In this document: piece after piece, positions 37,629-47,059 of the stretch
Numbering within the stretch: position 1 is the stretch's first letter
Layout: each line of letters opens with the position of its first letter
Translations under genes and position numbers: made by a program
Origin: Litorivita pollutaquae
GTDB lineage: Bacteria > Pseudomonadota > Alphaproteobacteria > Rhodobacterales > Rhodobacteraceae
Assembly (NCBI RefSeq): GCF_003205515.1
Contig: NZ_KZ826481.1
Span: forward strand, 724,660 to 788,659
DNA length: 64,000 bases
Direction of reading: 5' to 3'
The notes under the pieces: model-generated
What the model was told of the DNA's origin: nothing
Database searches by the model: none
The model's input: the letters and a program-made list of their open reading frames with translations, nothing else

Positions 37629-38405
37629 ATGTTGAACATGATCGAACACGCGTCCCGCGCCGCCGCGCCGGATACCACGCCAGAGCTTCTTATCGTCCAT
37701 GGCCTTTACGGGTCGGCGCGCAACTGGGGCGTCATCGCCAAACGTCTGTCGGACGCGCGCACCGTCGTCGCCGTGGATCAGCGCAACCATGGCGACAGCC
37801 CGTGGTGTGACACCCATTCCTACGAGGATATGGCCGACGATTTGGCCGAAGTGATCCGTACCCGCGGCGCGCCAATGGATGTTTTAGGCCACTCGATGGG
37901 CGGTAAGGCCGCAATGGTTTTGGCGCTCAAATATCCCGCATTGGTGCGGCGTTTGATCGTCGCAGACATCGCGCCGGTCGCCTACACCCACAGCCAGATC
38001 CAGTATATCGAAGCGATGCGGGGGCTGGACTTGAGCGCAATCGAAAAGCGGTCGGATGCCAAAGCGCCGCTGGAGGCATTGGTCGACGATCCGGCTTTGG
38101 TGCCGTTCTTTTTGCAATCCTTGGACGTGGCCGGAAAATCCTGGCGGCTCAATCTCGATGTTTTGGCGGACGAGATGCCGAAAATCCTGTCGTTCCCCGA
38201 GATTGACGGGCAATTCAAAGGGCCGGTATTGTTCCTGTCCGGTGCCAATTCGGACTATGTCGCCCGTGAATACCGCCCGAAGATCAAAGGATTTTTCCCC
38301 GAAGCGCGCTTTGCCAAAATCCCCGGCGCGGGGCATTGGCTACATGCTGAAAAGCCGCGCGAGTTTGAAGCGGCAGTGCGCGCCTATCTCGATCTGGCGG
38401 CCTAG
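37629..38405 (+). CDS. Alpha/beta hydrolase (YbfF-like esterase)
   Basis: The 258-residue alpha/beta-fold hydrolase has the oxyanion-hole motif IVHGLYGSARNW, the nucleophile elbow GHSMGGKAAM with catalytic serine, and the late histidine in IPGAGHWLHAEKP. VVAVDQRNHGDSP is typical of the YbfF/acyl-esterase group. The ATG at 37629 gives the family-like N-terminus; the frame is open 34 codons upstream. The substrate is unknown, probably small acyl esters. Confidence 0.9.
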   Translation: MLNMIEHASRAAAPDTTPELLIVHGLYGSARNWGVIAKRLSDARTVVAVDQRNHGDSPWCDTHSYEDMADDLAEVIRTRGAPMDVLGHSMGGKAAMVLALKYPALVRRLIVADIAPVAYTHSQIQYIEAMRGLDLSAIEKRSDAKAPLEALVDDPALVPFFLQSLDVAGKSWRLNLDVLADEMPKILSFPEIDGQFKGPVLFLSGANSDYVAREYRPKIKGFFPEARFAKIPGAGHWLHAEKPREFEAAVRAYLDLAA

Positions 38406-38496
38406 TGCTGCCTTGAATAACTGGCGGCAGCGATCCCAACAGGACCCCTCCCTTGCGTCGCTGCCGCCCTCTCCCGCCGAGGCGGAAACCGGAAGA

Positions 38497-38682
38497 TTAC
38501 GCGTTGTTGATGATCGCTTTGGCGACAAAATAAGTCGCCGGAAGAGCGGCCACAAACCCGACGGCAGCCGCCACCACGATCGGTTGCAACGTGTCGTAGC
38601 CCATCGTCAACGAAGCCACCATCAGCGTGCCCGCAAGCGTGGTGCCGATCAATGAATACAGGATAGTTGCCAATCGCAGCAT
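38497..38682 (-). CDS. Small two-helix membrane protein
   Basis: The 61-residue protein consists mainly of two hydrophobic segments (ATILYSLIGTTLAGTLMVASL and IVVAAAVGFVAALPATYFVAK). Short homologues in this group are widespread; some carry a misleading CTP synthetase label that this sequence does not support. The start at 38682 has TGAGG six bases upstream; an ATG four codons earlier is possible. Function unknown. Confidence 0.7.
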   Translation of the reverse strand: MLRLATILYSLIGTTLAGTLMVASLTMGYDTLQPIVVAAAVGFVAALPATYFVAKAIINNA

Positions 38683-38878
38683 AGCGCGCCTCATCTGTCT
38701 CGTATGTGTTCCAAGGCAGATATTATCAGATTCGAATGTATGGCGCTTTGATCTGGGTCAGGTCGCAGAATAATCCGCGATCATTATACCCCGCCCCGAC
38801 CCGTGACAGTGGTTCGGGCACTGCCGATGCCGAACTTTGGCATTCAATCGATTGTTCAGCCCGCTCATCAGACTTGAG

Positions 38879-39751
38879 TCATCTTCGCGAAACGGAAAAA
38901 TTTCGAAAGCCGTTTTTGCTCATGAGGGTAGAGACCTCTGCCTCAGAGAGCCTACACTCTCTGCCAAGCTGAACGCTCTCAATCGCACCTGATGGATCAT
39001 AGCTTCCGCTCTTGTAAACCCCGAACGGTTTTTCAACGTAATCTTTGCCAGTGATTTCAATAATTTTCTTGGGCACGCGCTTTTGCATCTTGCCTGGGTT
39101 TAGAAAAGAGGGGGCATCTGGGCGCCGAGGGTCGGAAAACTGAATGTATGAGAATCGGATTTCATCTTCGTATGACCACTTTACGGTCTTCACCGATATT
39201 ATGATCAGGCAAGCAAGTCTCGCAGCCAATTGAAAAAGCGCTATCGGGTGTTGAGTGCCACTTGCCACTATTTTTGCTGAGAACCGGTCTATAACTTCGT
39301 CAACGATTTGCCGTCCCTGATACTCGTTTTTCTCGTTCAAATAAGATATTTTGGTCATTCTACCGCCATCATCGGCACTCAATTGGTTCATCGCTTTGGC
39401 TCTGAAACCTATCGAAACACCTGTGTCATTGGCGGCGTATTCCTTCCACATTTTTTCATTTTCTCGATTAGGCGTAAAACAGGTCGCATAAAATGTGTCG
39501 TGTCCGGCATAAAGACTGTTAATCTTCGCCCTCGCACTACAAGTTAATAACTTTGCCGTTTCAGTAGAAAAGTCTCTAGAGAAGGCTTCGGACATCGCGT
39601 CATAAAAAACCTCGGGCCCAATCAGTAATTCGCGGTCGTCATTGGATTTGGTGATATTGCACAGCCATAATTTCTTTGAGGCCACTATACCCAGAAACCC
39701 CGCTTCACTCGTGAAGTGATAAAGCGGAGCAGTAAATTCCAAATCAACCAC
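38879..39751 (-). CDS. DUF2971 domain protein, probably horizontally acquired
   Basis: The 290-residue protein matches DUF2971: LYHFTSEAGFLGIVASKKLWLCNITKSNDDRE at the N-terminus and YATCFTPNRENEKMWKEYAANDTGVSIGFR in the middle. The family is uncharacterised; its N-terminal pattern recalls ADP-ribosyltransferase-like folds, but that is a guess. The gene is visibly AT-richer than its neighbours and uses codons (ATA, AGA, TTA) that are rare around it. It sits between the small membrane protein and lepA, 31 bases from the lepA stop, as if inserted. Confidence 0.82.
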   Translation of the reverse strand: MVDLEFTAPLYHFTSEAGFLGIVASKKLWLCNITKSNDDRELLIGPEVFYDAMSEAFSRDFSTETAKLLTCSARAKINSLYAGHDTFYATCFTPNRENEKMWKEYAANDTGVSIGFRAKAMNQLSADDGGRMTKISYLNEKNEYQGRQIVDEVIDRFSAKIVASGTQHPIALFQLAARLACLIIISVKTVKWSYEDEIRFSYIQFSDPRRPDAPSFLNPGKMQKRVPKKIIEITGKDYVEKPFGVYKSGSYDPSGAIESVQLGRECRLSEAEVSTLMSKNGFRNFSVSRR

Positions 39752-39782
39752 TTACCATTCCTCAATGACCTATCTTGGTGAC

Positions 39783-41582
39783 CTAATTGTCCAATTTGAG
39801 AGCGGAAATAAACGCCTCTTGCGGAATGTCGACTTTGCCGAACTGGCGCATTTTTTTCTTACCGGCTTTTTGTTTTTCCAAAAGCTTCTTCTTGCGCGTC
39901 ATGTCCCCGCCGTAACATTTGGCGGTCACGTCCTTGCGCATCGCAGACAGTGTTTCGCGGGCAATGACCTTGCCGCCAATGGCGGCTTGGATCGGAATTT
40001 TGAACATATGACGCGGGATCAGATCTTTGAGCTTTTCAACCATTGCCCGTCCACGCATTTCGGCGCGGTCGCGGTGCACCATGGTGGACAAGGCGTCAAC
40101 CGGTTCGTCATTCACAAGGATCGACATTTTCACAAGGTAATCCTGACGATAGCCGATCATTTGATAATCAAACGACGCATAGCCTTTGGTCACCGATTTC
40201 AAACGGTCGTAGAAATCGAACACCACCTCGTTGAGCGGCAAATCATAGACCACCATCGCGCGGCTACCGGCATAGGTCAGGTCTTCCTGTATACCACGGC
40301 GGTCTTGGCAAAGTTTCAGCACATCTCCGAGGTATTCGTCGGGCACTAGAATGGTCGCCTTGATCCGCGGCTCTTCCAGGTGATCCACATGGGTCAGATC
40401 GGGCATATCAGCCGGGTTATGCAGTTCGATCATCGACCCGTCACGCATATAGATATGGTAGATTACCGAAGGTGCCGTGGTGATCAATTCGATGTTATAT
40501 TCGCGCTCGATCCGGTCGCGGATCACCTCAAGGTGCAGCAGCCCGAGGAAGCCGCAGCGAAAGCCAAAGCCCAGCGCCGCAGAGGTTTCCATCTCGTGGC
40601 TGAAAGAGGCATCATTGAGCGCCAGTTTCTCAATCGCATCGCGCAGATCTTCGAATTCGGCGCTATCGACGGGGAACAGCCCACAGAACACCACCGGTTG
40701 CGAAGGTTTGAACCCCTCCAGAGGTGTCTCGCAGGGCTTCTTTTCATGGGTGATCGTGTCGCCAACGCGGGTGTCGCGCACCTGCTTGATCGAAGCGGTC
40801 AGAAATCCGATTTCGCCCGGACCCAATTCGGTGATCATTTCCATTTGCGGACGGAAAACGCCGATGCGGTCCACATGGTGAATCGATCCGTTTTGCATCA
40901 TCCGGATGCGGTCACCCTTTTTCAAAACGCCATCCATGATCCGCACCAAAACGATCACGCCAAGATAGCTGTCATACCAGCTATCGACCAACATCGCCTT
41001 GAGCGGCGCATCGAGTGTGCCGGTCGGGGCAGGCAGATGGGTCACGATCGCCTCAAGCGTCTCGTGAATGCCCTGTCCGGTTTTGGCCGACACCTGGATC
41101 GCATCGGTGGCGTCGATTCCGATCACATCTTCGATCTGTTCGGCGACGCGATCACAATCCGAGGCCGGCAGGTCGATCTTGTTGAGCACCGGCACGATCT
41201 CGTGATCCGCATCAATCGCGTGATAAACGTTGGCCAATGTCTGCGCCTCGACGCCTTGGGTGCTGTCCACCACCAAAAGCGAACCTTCGACCGCGCGCAT
41301 AGAGCGTGAAACCTCATAGGCGAAATCGACGTGGCCGGGGGTGTCGATGAGGTTGAGAACATATTTCTCGCCATCATCGGCTTGATAGTCGATACGCACG
41401 GTGTTGGCCTTGATGGTGATGCCGCGCTCGCGCTCGATATCCATACTGTCGAGCAATTGCTCTTTCATATCGCGCCCTGCGACCGTGCCCGTCTCTTGGA
41501 TAAGGCGGTCGGCAAGGGTGGATTTACCGTGGTCAATATGCGCCACGATGGAGAAATTGCGGATTTTGTTCAGATCGGTCAT
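39783..41582 (-). CDS. lepA: Elongation factor 4 (back-translocating GTPase)
   Basis: Ribosome-associated GTPase. The 599-residue length is exact for LepA. G motifs are [16 protein letters not shown] (P-loop), [16 protein letters not shown], and [11 protein letters not shown]; further blocks are [18 protein letters not shown] and the LepA-specific C-terminal domain with [19 protein letters not shown] and [19 protein letters not shown]. It is the last well-conserved gene before the DUF2971 insertion downstream. Confidence 0.98.
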   Translation of the reverse strand: MTDLNKIRNFSIVAHIDHGKSTLADRLIQETGTVAGRDMKEQLLDSMDIERERGITIKANTVRIDYQADDGEKYVLNLIDTPGHVDFAYEVSRSMRAVEGSLLVVDSTQGVEAQTLANVYHAIDADHEIVPVLNKIDLPASDCDRVAEQIEDVIGIDATDAIQVSAKTGQGIHETLEAIVTHLPAPTGTLDAPLKAMLVDSWYDSYLGVIVLVRIMDGVLKKGDRIRMMQNGSIHHVDRIGVFRPQMEMITELGPGEIGFLTASIKQVRDTRVGDTITHEKKPCETPLEGFKPSQPVVFCGLFPVDSAEFEDLRDAIEKLALNDASFSHEMETSAALGFGFRCGFLGLLHLEVIRDRIEREYNIELITTAPSVIYHIYMRDGSMIELHNPADMPDLTHVDHLEEPRIKATILVPDEYLGDVLKLCQDRRGIQEDLTYAGSRAMVVYDLPLNEVVFDFYDRLKSVTKGYASFDYQMIGYRQDYLVKMSILVNDEPVDALSTMVHRDRAEMRGRAMVEKLKDLIPRHMFKIPIQAAIGGKVIARETLSAMRKDVTAKCYGGDMTRKKKLLEKQKAGKKKMRQFGKVDIPQEAFISALKLDN

Positions 41583-41988
41583 GGGCTGGATATGATCGGG
41601 ATTCGAGGACCGGTCAAGATGGCATCGCCTATGCCCGCACAGCGCAGATAAAAAAGGGGCGTTTGCCCTGCTGCTCCGTCGTATATGCGGTGACTTTTAT
41701 CGCGGAATGCCCCGGTTTTCCCGCGCCAAGGCGCAGGGACGCAAATCGGTCAAAACAGCGGGTGTGGTAAAACCGGATGTAAACTTAATGTGAGGCAAAG
41801 CCGGCACTTGTATGGCGCGTCGATTCTTCAACCATTTCGGGCTTCTACCAAGGGGATCGCCATGACAGCGCCCCGCGCAGACGATTGAAACGTGGCGCAT
41901 TCTGGGTCATACTGAAGTTTGAGGATGCTCCATGCTGGCGAGACAAAAGGCACAAAGCCATAGCCCCGGCAAAATCAAGCGGTGTGAT
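41583..41988. other. Intergenic region upstream of lepA
   Basis: The 406 bases between lepA (minus) and a small secreted protein (plus) contain no supported gene. On the minus strand at 41650-41669 a short stem GGGC-AAAC-GCCC is followed by six T, about 70 bases upstream of lepA. It could be a weak terminator or the 3' end of a small RNA, but the stem has only four to five base pairs. Confidence 0.4.
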
Positions 41989-42303
41989 ATGATCAAACGA
42001 ACTCTTCAAGTGGCTTTGTTGGCGGTGTTTTTAACGCCTGCGCTGGCCGAGATCGCCGATGCCGGTCCGGTGGGCCGCGCCTGCCTGACCAGTCCGCGCA
42101 AAGCCAAATCGGTGCGGCTTTGCTCCTGTATCGACAGCGTGGCAAAGCGAAGCCTGAGCCGCGGCGACCAACGGCTCGCCGCCAAATTCTTCCGCAAGCC
42201 GCAGCGGGCACAGGACATCCGCCAATCGGATTCGCGCCATCACGAGAGATTTTGGCAAAAATACAAAGCCTTCGGCACCCGCGTCGAAGCCACCTGCGGT
42301 TAA
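41989..42303 (+). CDS. Small exported cysteine-containing protein
   Basis: The 104-residue product starts with a signal peptide (MIKRTLQVALLAVFLTPALAEIADA). The mature part has CLTSPRKAKSVRLCSCIDSVA, then RGDQRLAAKFFRKPQRAQDIRQ and a final cysteine, suggesting one or two disulfides. Short homologues are common in Rhodobacteraceae and are sometimes labelled arginine transporter, which the sequence does not support. The ATG at 41989 starts the signal peptide. Its end overlaps the phosphatase gene end by four bases. Confidence 0.75.
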   Translation: MIKRTLQVALLAVFLTPALAEIADAGPVGRACLTSPRKAKSVRLCSCIDSVAKRSLSRGDQRLAAKFFRKPQRAQDIRQSDSRHHERFWQKYKAFGTRVEATCG

Positions 42304-42761
42304 GCTTGCACACCGTCCAGTGCGACCGCCGAAATCAACCCCTGCACCGCCTCTTCAATGAGGTCGAGCGCCCCGTTGAAATCACGGGTATAATAGGGAT
42401 CAGGCACATGCTCGATGCCCAGATCCGGCGCAAAATCCATCAACAACCGGATGGGCGTGTCATTGCCGGCGGGGCGAAGCCGTTCCATATCCGCACGGTT
42501 TTTATCATCCATTGCAATGAGATGGCCAAATCTATCAAAATCTGCTGCCGTGAACTGACGCGCGCGCATCGATGCCAAATCATACCCCCGTGCCGCAGCG
42601 GCCGCCTGCATCGGCGCATAGGGCGGCTCACCCGCGTGCCATCCGCCGGTGCCTGCGCTGTCGATCCGCATTCCGGCGGGCGCACGCTCACGAAACACCG
42701 CTTCGGCGGCGGGCGAGCGGCAAATATTGCCAAGACAAACGAATAAAATATCGCGTTGCAT
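42300..42761 (-). CDS. Low molecular weight protein-tyrosine phosphatase
   Basis: The 153-residue enzyme has the P-loop ILFVCLGNICRSPAAEAVF with nucleophile Cys9 and Arg15, and the acid/tyrosine motif DPYYTRDFNGALDLIEEA near the C-terminus. Such enzymes dephosphorylate protein tyrosines or small phosphoesters. The ATG at 42761 has AAGGA upstream; one three codons earlier lies too close to it. The very long frame beyond is not coding. It is divergent from the sirtuin gene 78 bases away. Confidence 0.94.
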   Translation of the reverse strand: MQRDILFVCLGNICRSPAAEAVFRERAPAGMRIDSAGTGGWHAGEPPYAPMQAAAAARGYDLASMRARQFTAADFDRFGHLIAMDDKNRADMERLRPAGNDTPIRLLMDFAPDLGIEHVPDPYYTRDFNGALDLIEEAVQGLISAVALDGVQA

Positions 42762-42839
42762 AGAGGACATCCTTCGGGTGGTATTGCGGGTATGATTAAA
42801 CGCGATCTGCCCAACCGCAAAGCGACAAAGGAGCCACCT

Positions 42840-43544
42840 ATGCGAAAGATCACGATCCTCACCGGTGCAGGCATCTCGGCCGAAAGCGGTCTTGGCACCT
42901 TTCGGGATGAGGGTGGGATATGGACGCAGCACCGCATCGAAGACGTTGCCACCCCCGAAGGCTTCGTCCGCGATCCGGATTTGGTGCACGGGTTTTACAA
43001 CGCGCGGCGGGCACAAGTAAAAACCGCAACCCCAAATGCCGCGCATCGTGCCTTGGCGGCGCTTGAAGCGGACTTCGACGGCGAGGTTGTGGTGGTGACG
43101 CAAAATGTTGACGAGCTGCATGAGGCCGCAGGAAGCCGGAATGTGTTGCATATGCACGGCATTCTGACCGGCGCGCTCTGCGCCGCTTGCGGTCATCGTT
43201 GGCCTGCGCCGACCGTCATGGAAACAGGCGCATGCTGCCCGGTCTGTGTCGCGCCTACCGCGCGGCCCGATGTGGTATGGTTTGGCGAAATGCCCTATTT
43301 CATGGATGAGATATGGGCGCATCTGGAAACGACGGATCTTTTCGTGTCGATTGGCACGTCGGGCAATGTCTACCCCGCCGCCGCCTTTGCGCAACACGCG
43401 CAGCGCGCAGGCGCGGATACGCTCGAACTGAACCTCGACCCTTCGGTCAATGCCCGCGATTTTGCCGCCGCGCGTCATGGCAACGCCAGCGTTATCGTGC
43501 CTCAATGGGTGTCCGAGGTCTTGAAGGCACAAGCATCGGGTTAG
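42840..43544 (+). CDS. cobB: NAD-dependent protein deacylase (class III sirtuin)
   Basis: The 234-residue sirtuin has the NAD site LTGAGISAESGLGTFRDEGG, catalytic His in NVLHMHGIL, and a zinc site from CAACGH and CCPVC. FYNARRAQV carries the Tyr and Arg that in class III sirtuins (SIRT5, E. coli CobB) bind succinyl or malonyl lysine. It would deacetylate or desuccinylate enzymes such as acyl-CoA synthetases; PrpE and the acyl-CoA synthetase of this window have the typical target lysine. The ATG at 42840 follows AAAGGAG. Confidence 0.95.
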   Translation: MRKITILTGAGISAESGLGTFRDEGGIWTQHRIEDVATPEGFVRDPDLVHGFYNARRAQVKTATPNAAHRALAALEADFDGEVVVVTQNVDELHEAAGSRNVLHMHGILTGALCAACGHRWPAPTVMETGACCPVCVAPTARPDVVWFGEMPYFMDEIWAHLETTDLFVSIGTSGNVYPAAAFAQHAQRAGADTLELNLDPSVNARDFAAARHGNASVIVPQWVSEVLKAQASG

Positions 43545-43625
43545 ACGTCCCTGCGTCGGGAATTTGCTCTGCTGCGGACGTCGCCTCCACGATGAAAAAA
43601 GGGCGCAGGAATACAAGCAGAGCGG

Positions 43626-43658
43626 GCTCCGCGCGCCAGACAGAGCAGCGCGCGGAGC
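43626..43658. terminator. Strong hairpin between convergent cobB and PCu(A)C genes
   Basis: GCTCCGCGCGC (43626-43636) and GCGCGCGGAGC (43648-43658) form a perfect eleven-base-pair stem with an eleven-base loop. There is no T run, so it is a hairpin barrier or 3' stabiliser rather than a textbook intrinsic terminator. Confidence 0.5.
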
Positions 43659-43698
43659 AAGGTTCACCGCAGGGCCAATAGCGCCCCGCGCCTAATGC

Positions 43699-44199
43699 TT
43701 ATGGCTTCATTTTCGAATGGTCCATCTTGCCATGGCTCATTCCGTGCATCGGCTTACGTTCCAGATCGACAGGCACCTCCACGGTGACTTCTCCGGCGTT
43801 TTCAAACACCAACGTGACGGGGATAATTTCGCCCTGCACCATCGGCTGTTTCAGACCAAGGAACATCACATGATGACCGCCGCGCTGCATTTTCAAGGTC
43901 TCGCCCGCCGGAACGGCAAAGCCCGCCTCCACATGCAGCATCCGCATTACGCCGTTCTCATCCTCTTCATGGGTGTGCAATTCGGTGCGCTCTGCGGCCT
44001 CCGACCGCACGTCGGTCAGTTGGTCATCAGCGCCGGTCACATTTTCGATCATCATGAAGGCTGCACCCGAGGTCGACATGCTCGCCGAGGCGCGCGCATA
44101 GGGGTCTTTGACCATGATGCCATCGGCCCAGGCCGGCAGGGCAAAAACCGACAGGGACAAGGCGACAGCGCCCGCGAAAACGGAAGGTTTGAAAGACAT
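43699..44199 (-). CDS. PCu(A)C family periplasmic copper chaperone
   Basis: The 166-residue exported protein has a signal peptide ending LPAWADG and the PCu(A)C copper site: ELHTHEEDENGVMRM and GGHHVMFLGL supply His and Met ligands. The C-terminal tail (HGMSHGKMDHSKM) adds a flexible His/Met-rich copper-binding extension. In related bacteria such proteins load copper onto cytochrome c oxidase. The ATG at 44199 has GGAGAG upstream. The next gene upstream is a DUF2946 protein, a frequent companion. Confidence 0.93.
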   Translation of the reverse strand: MSFKPSVFAGAVALSLSVFALPAWADGIMVKDPYARASASMSTSGAAFMMIENVTGADDQLTDVRSEAAERTELHTHEEDENGVMRMLHVEAGFAVPAGETLKMQRGGHHVMFLGLKQPMVQGEIIPVTLVFENAGEVTVEVPVDLERKPMHGMSHGKMDHSKMKP

Positions 44200-44319
44200 C
44201 ACGTCTCTCCTTTTTTATCAAGTATAGATCATCAGTTTATTGAGAGGTCTGCCCCCCGAAAGGGCATGTCGCCGCCTGCCCCGTCCCAGAGACGTCAAAA
44301 GACAGAGCAGGCCGGCGGA

Positions 44320-44673
44320 TCAGCCCCGCACCGGCGGGCCGCGCGCCTGCGCCTCGGGGATGTGTGATTGCGGAACGTCAATGCGCGCCCGCATTGGTTC
44401 CGCCATTATCACGGCCTGAGGCGGCACAGGCAAAAGGTTGGGTTCGGCCAATCCGGCAAACACCGTCATCGCACAATCAGGACAAATATGTGGATGCGGG
44501 ACCGGTAGGCCATCTGCATCGGTCAGAACCGTGATCGGCCCTGTTCCGGTGCAAAGTGTGATCTGACCTGCGGGGCCCGTTGCCGCACGCGCCACGGCCA
44601 TGCTTTGCCCCGTCAGGGACAGCATCAAGGCCAGCAGCACGGCCAGAATCGAGCGCATCACAGATCGTCTCAT
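44320..44673 (-). CDS. DUF2946-like exported protein
   Basis: The predicted protein of about 117 residues has an N-terminal export segment (ILAVLLALMLSLTGQSMAVARA) and a mature part with PHPHICPDCAMTVFAGLAEP, where CPDC and nearby histidines could bind metal, as in DUF2946 proteins. It is placed upstream of the PCu(A)C chaperone on the same strand, supporting a role in copper handling. The start is uncertain; ATGs at 44673 and 44658 both precede the export segment. Confidence 0.7.
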   Translation of the reverse strand: MRRSVMRSILAVLLALMLSLTGQSMAVARAATGPAGQITLCTGTGPITVLTDADGLPVPHPHICPDCAMTVFAGLAEPNLLPVPPQAVIMAEPMRARIDVPQSHIPEAQARGPPVRG

Positions 44674-44891
44674 ACGGGTCTTATAGGCTGCGACAAAAGA
44701 AAATGTAATCGCGGCAAAACGCATCAGCGGCAAACCACCGCCGTGCCCTGCCCTTGGCAAGCCATAGCCCGCGCCCTTTCGATTCTGCTTTCTTCAAATA
44801 TCCCCGCCGGAGGCATCTGGCCTCTTAACCGGTCGCGCACCCCATATTGCACCGCATGACAGTCCCGCCCGGAAAACCACCTGCCCATACG

Positions 44892-44926
44892 AAAAACCCC
44901 GCGACAGCACAGCTGCACGGGGCTTT
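44892..44926 (-). terminator. Intrinsic terminator of rpmB
   Basis: On the minus strand CCCCG pairs with CGGGG and an inner CAGC with GCTG, and five T follow. It lies about 40 bases beyond the rpmB stop. Confidence 0.72.
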
Positions 44927-44966
44927 TACATATCCTTCCGGCATAGCGCGCCGGATGCCGCATCAA

Positions 44967-45257
44967 TCAGGCGCTTGCGGCCTGTGCTTTGGCGATCTCT
45001 TTTTTGACCTTCAAAGCCGTAGAGGACAATTCAACGTCCTTGGCTTTTGCGAGGAAGGCATCCAAGCCGCCGCGGTGATCCACGGTGCGCAGAGCGGCCG
45101 CCGAGATGCGCAGCTTGACGCCACGACCCAGTGTTTCCGATTGCAAGGTCACGTCGTTCAGGTTCGGCAAGAACCGGCGACGGGTTTTGTTGTTGGCGTG
45201 GCTGACATTGTTGCCAGTCATCGGGCCTTTTCCGGTCAATTCGCAGCGGCGCGACAT
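44967..45257 (-). CDS. rpmB: 50S ribosomal protein L28
   Basis: The 96-residue basic protein has the L28 start [27 protein letters not shown], the block [18 protein letters not shown], and [21 protein letters not shown]. The length with a C-terminal extension is normal for alphaproteobacteria. It is a single-gene unit, with its own terminator. Confidence 0.98.
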   Translation of the reverse strand: MSRRCELTGKGPMTGNNVSHANNKTRRRFLPNLNDVTLQSETLGRGVKLRISAAALRTVDHRGGLDAFLAKAKDVELSSTALKVKKEIAKAQAASA

Positions 45258-45698
45258 GTCATTATCCTCGTCATTTCAGCCGGGCGCATCACGCCCCGAT
45301 AAATATAAACGGGCACAGCCAGCAGCCGCGCCCCGAATTCCATTGGGGGCTAATAGGCACTTATCCCCCTGCCGTCAAGCGCCGAGCATCACTGATCGCG
45401 CGAAAAAACATCCCAAGACCGCCACCCGCTTGGCTCCCCTCATTGCGGCGGCGCCCACGCGCGCCCTCCCGATCATCGCGGCTCGTCCGGTATCGGGCCA
45501 ACCGCCCAAGCAGCCCGCCGCCGCGCTGTCTTCTCCACGCTGGACAAAGACCACAGGTCTCCTCTAACCTTCTTTTTCATAAGGCTTTGCGGTCCTGCCA
45601 GCAAGATTTTCAAACAGAAATCCTAACCGGCTTTCAGGGGCCGAAATGTAACCCATCAACCGCCTGCCCCATCCATGCCACCGGAGATTCGCCGCACC
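45258..45698. other. Divergent intergenic region, rpmB / nitrile hydratase operon
   Basis: The 441-base gap between rpmB (minus) and nthA (plus) contains no supported gene. Its left part is AT-rich around 45300 (ATAAATATAAACG), the likely rpmB promoter. A second AT-richer patch at 45568-45630 could hold the nth promoter. No operator repeat was found. Confidence 0.4.
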
Positions 45699-46376
45699 AT
45701 GTCCCATGACCCGACCGATCACGGCCCCGATTATCTTGCATCCCACGGCCATGACAAGGCCGCGCCGCCCCATAGCCATCTGCCCTCCGATCCGGCGTTG
45801 CGAGTCAAAACACTTGAAACGATTCTCGTCCAAAAAGGGTTGATTGACCCGGCGGCGATTGACGCGCTGATTGAAACCTATTCCACCCGCGTTGGTCCGC
45901 AAAACGGCGCAAAGGTGGTGGCGCGGGCCTGGAATGATCCGGATTTTCGCGCCGCACTGCTCTCGGACCCCACGCCGCTCTTGGCCGAGATGGGACTGAT
46001 CGGGCGGCAGGGCGAACATGTGGTGGTGGTCGAAAACACGCCCGCGCAACACAATATGGTCGTGTGCACCCTGTGCAGTTGCTATCCGTGGACGCTGCTG
46101 GGCATTCCGCCGACATGGTATAAATCCGATGCTTATCGCGCCCGCGCCGTGCGCGACCCGCGCGGGGTTCTGGCTGAATTTGGCGTCACCTTACCCGACG
46201 GGCAATCGGTGCGCGTCTGGGACAGCACCGCCGAAGTGCGCTATCTGGTGTTGCCGATGCGGCCTGCAGGCACCGAGGATCTCGGCGAAGCGCAACTGGC
46301 CGCATGGGTGACGCGCAACGCCATGATCGGCACCGGACTGCCACAATCCCCCGCTCAGGGTGAGGCCGCGCCATGA
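45699..46376 (+). CDS. nthA: Nitrile hydratase alpha subunit, cobalt type
   Basis: Hydrates nitriles to amides with the beta subunit. The metal centre [17 protein letters not shown] is complete; threonine at its second position marks cobalt-type enzymes, while iron types have CSLCSC. The 225-residue protein also has [17 protein letters not shown], which is typical of alpha subunits. The N-terminus is His-rich ([20 protein letters not shown]). The start is uncertain: ATG at 45699 is chosen, another lies eight codons earlier. The gene overlaps nthB by four bases. Confidence 0.95.
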   Translation: MSHDPTDHGPDYLASHGHDKAAPPHSHLPSDPALRVKTLETILVQKGLIDPAAIDALIETYSTRVGPQNGAKVVARAWNDPDFRAALLSDPTPLLAEMGLIGRQGEHVVVVENTPAQHNMVVCTLCSCYPWTLLGIPPTWYKSDAYRARAVRDPRGVLAEFGVTLPDGQSVRVWDSTAEVRYLVLPMRPAGTEDLGEAQLAAWVTRNAMIGTGLPQSPAQGEAAP

Positions 46377-47059
46377 GCCACATCCACGACATGGGAGGCC
46401 GGCTTGGCACGGGCGCCGTCGCGCCGGTGGCCAATGAACCGGTGTTCAAAACCGATTGGCACGCCCGCGCCATGGCGGTGACAGTTTTGGCCGCACGCCC
46501 CGGCGGATGGACCATCGATGCATCGCGCCATGCCCGCGAGCTGCTCCCCCCTGCCGATTACATGCGCTTGAGTTATTATGAAAAATGGATTGCGGCGCTG
46601 GCCAATCTATTGGCGGCACGCGGGTTGGTGACGACGGCGGAGATCGACGCGGGTCAATCTTTGGCGCCCGCACCGACCGCAGAAATCGCCAAACGGATTG
46701 CGCCCGCCGAGGTCGCACAGATGCCTGCCGGATCGCCCTATGTGCGCGGCGCGGGCCCCGCGCCGCTCTTTGCCGCCGCAGATCGCGTGCGCAGCTTGCG
46801 CCCTGCGATGAACCGCTGCGGCGTGGCGGGTGGGCATACGCGATTGCCGGCCTATGCCGCCGGGCATGTGGGGCGGGTGGTGGCGCAGCGCGGCAATCAC
46901 GTCTTTCCCGACACCAATGCGCATGGATTGGGCGAAGCACCCGAGCCGCTCTACACCGTGGCGTTTGCGGCCCGCGATCTTTGGGGAACTGAGGCGCAGG
47001 CGGGTGATGAGGTCATGATCGACCTATGGCAAAGCTATCTGGAGGCGGCAGATGACTGA
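46373..47059 (+). CDS. nthB: Nitrile hydratase beta subunit
   Basis: The 228-residue protein begins [18 protein letters not shown], the beta-subunit N-terminus, followed by [23 protein letters not shown], and ends with a small beta barrel ([25 protein letters not shown]) that contacts the alpha-subunit metal. It overlaps nthA (ATGA) and the accessory gene by eight bases, so the three are translationally coupled. Confidence 0.95.
   Translation: MSHIHDMGGRLGTGAVAPVANEPVFKTDWHARAMAVTVLAARPGGWTIDASRHARELLPPADYMRLSYYEKWIAALANLLAARGLVTTAEIDAGQSLAPAPTAEIAKRIAPAEVAQMPAGSPYVRGAGPAPLFAAADRVRSLRPAMNRCGVAGGHTRLPAYAAGHVGRVVAQRGNHVFPDTNAHGLGEAPEPLYTVAFAARDLWGTEAQAGDEVMIDLWQSYLEAADD

Noticed and set aside
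41697-41900. 67-codon minus-strand frame upstream of lepA
   Set aside because: No ribosome-binding site or recognisable domain; it lies in a likely promoter and leader region.
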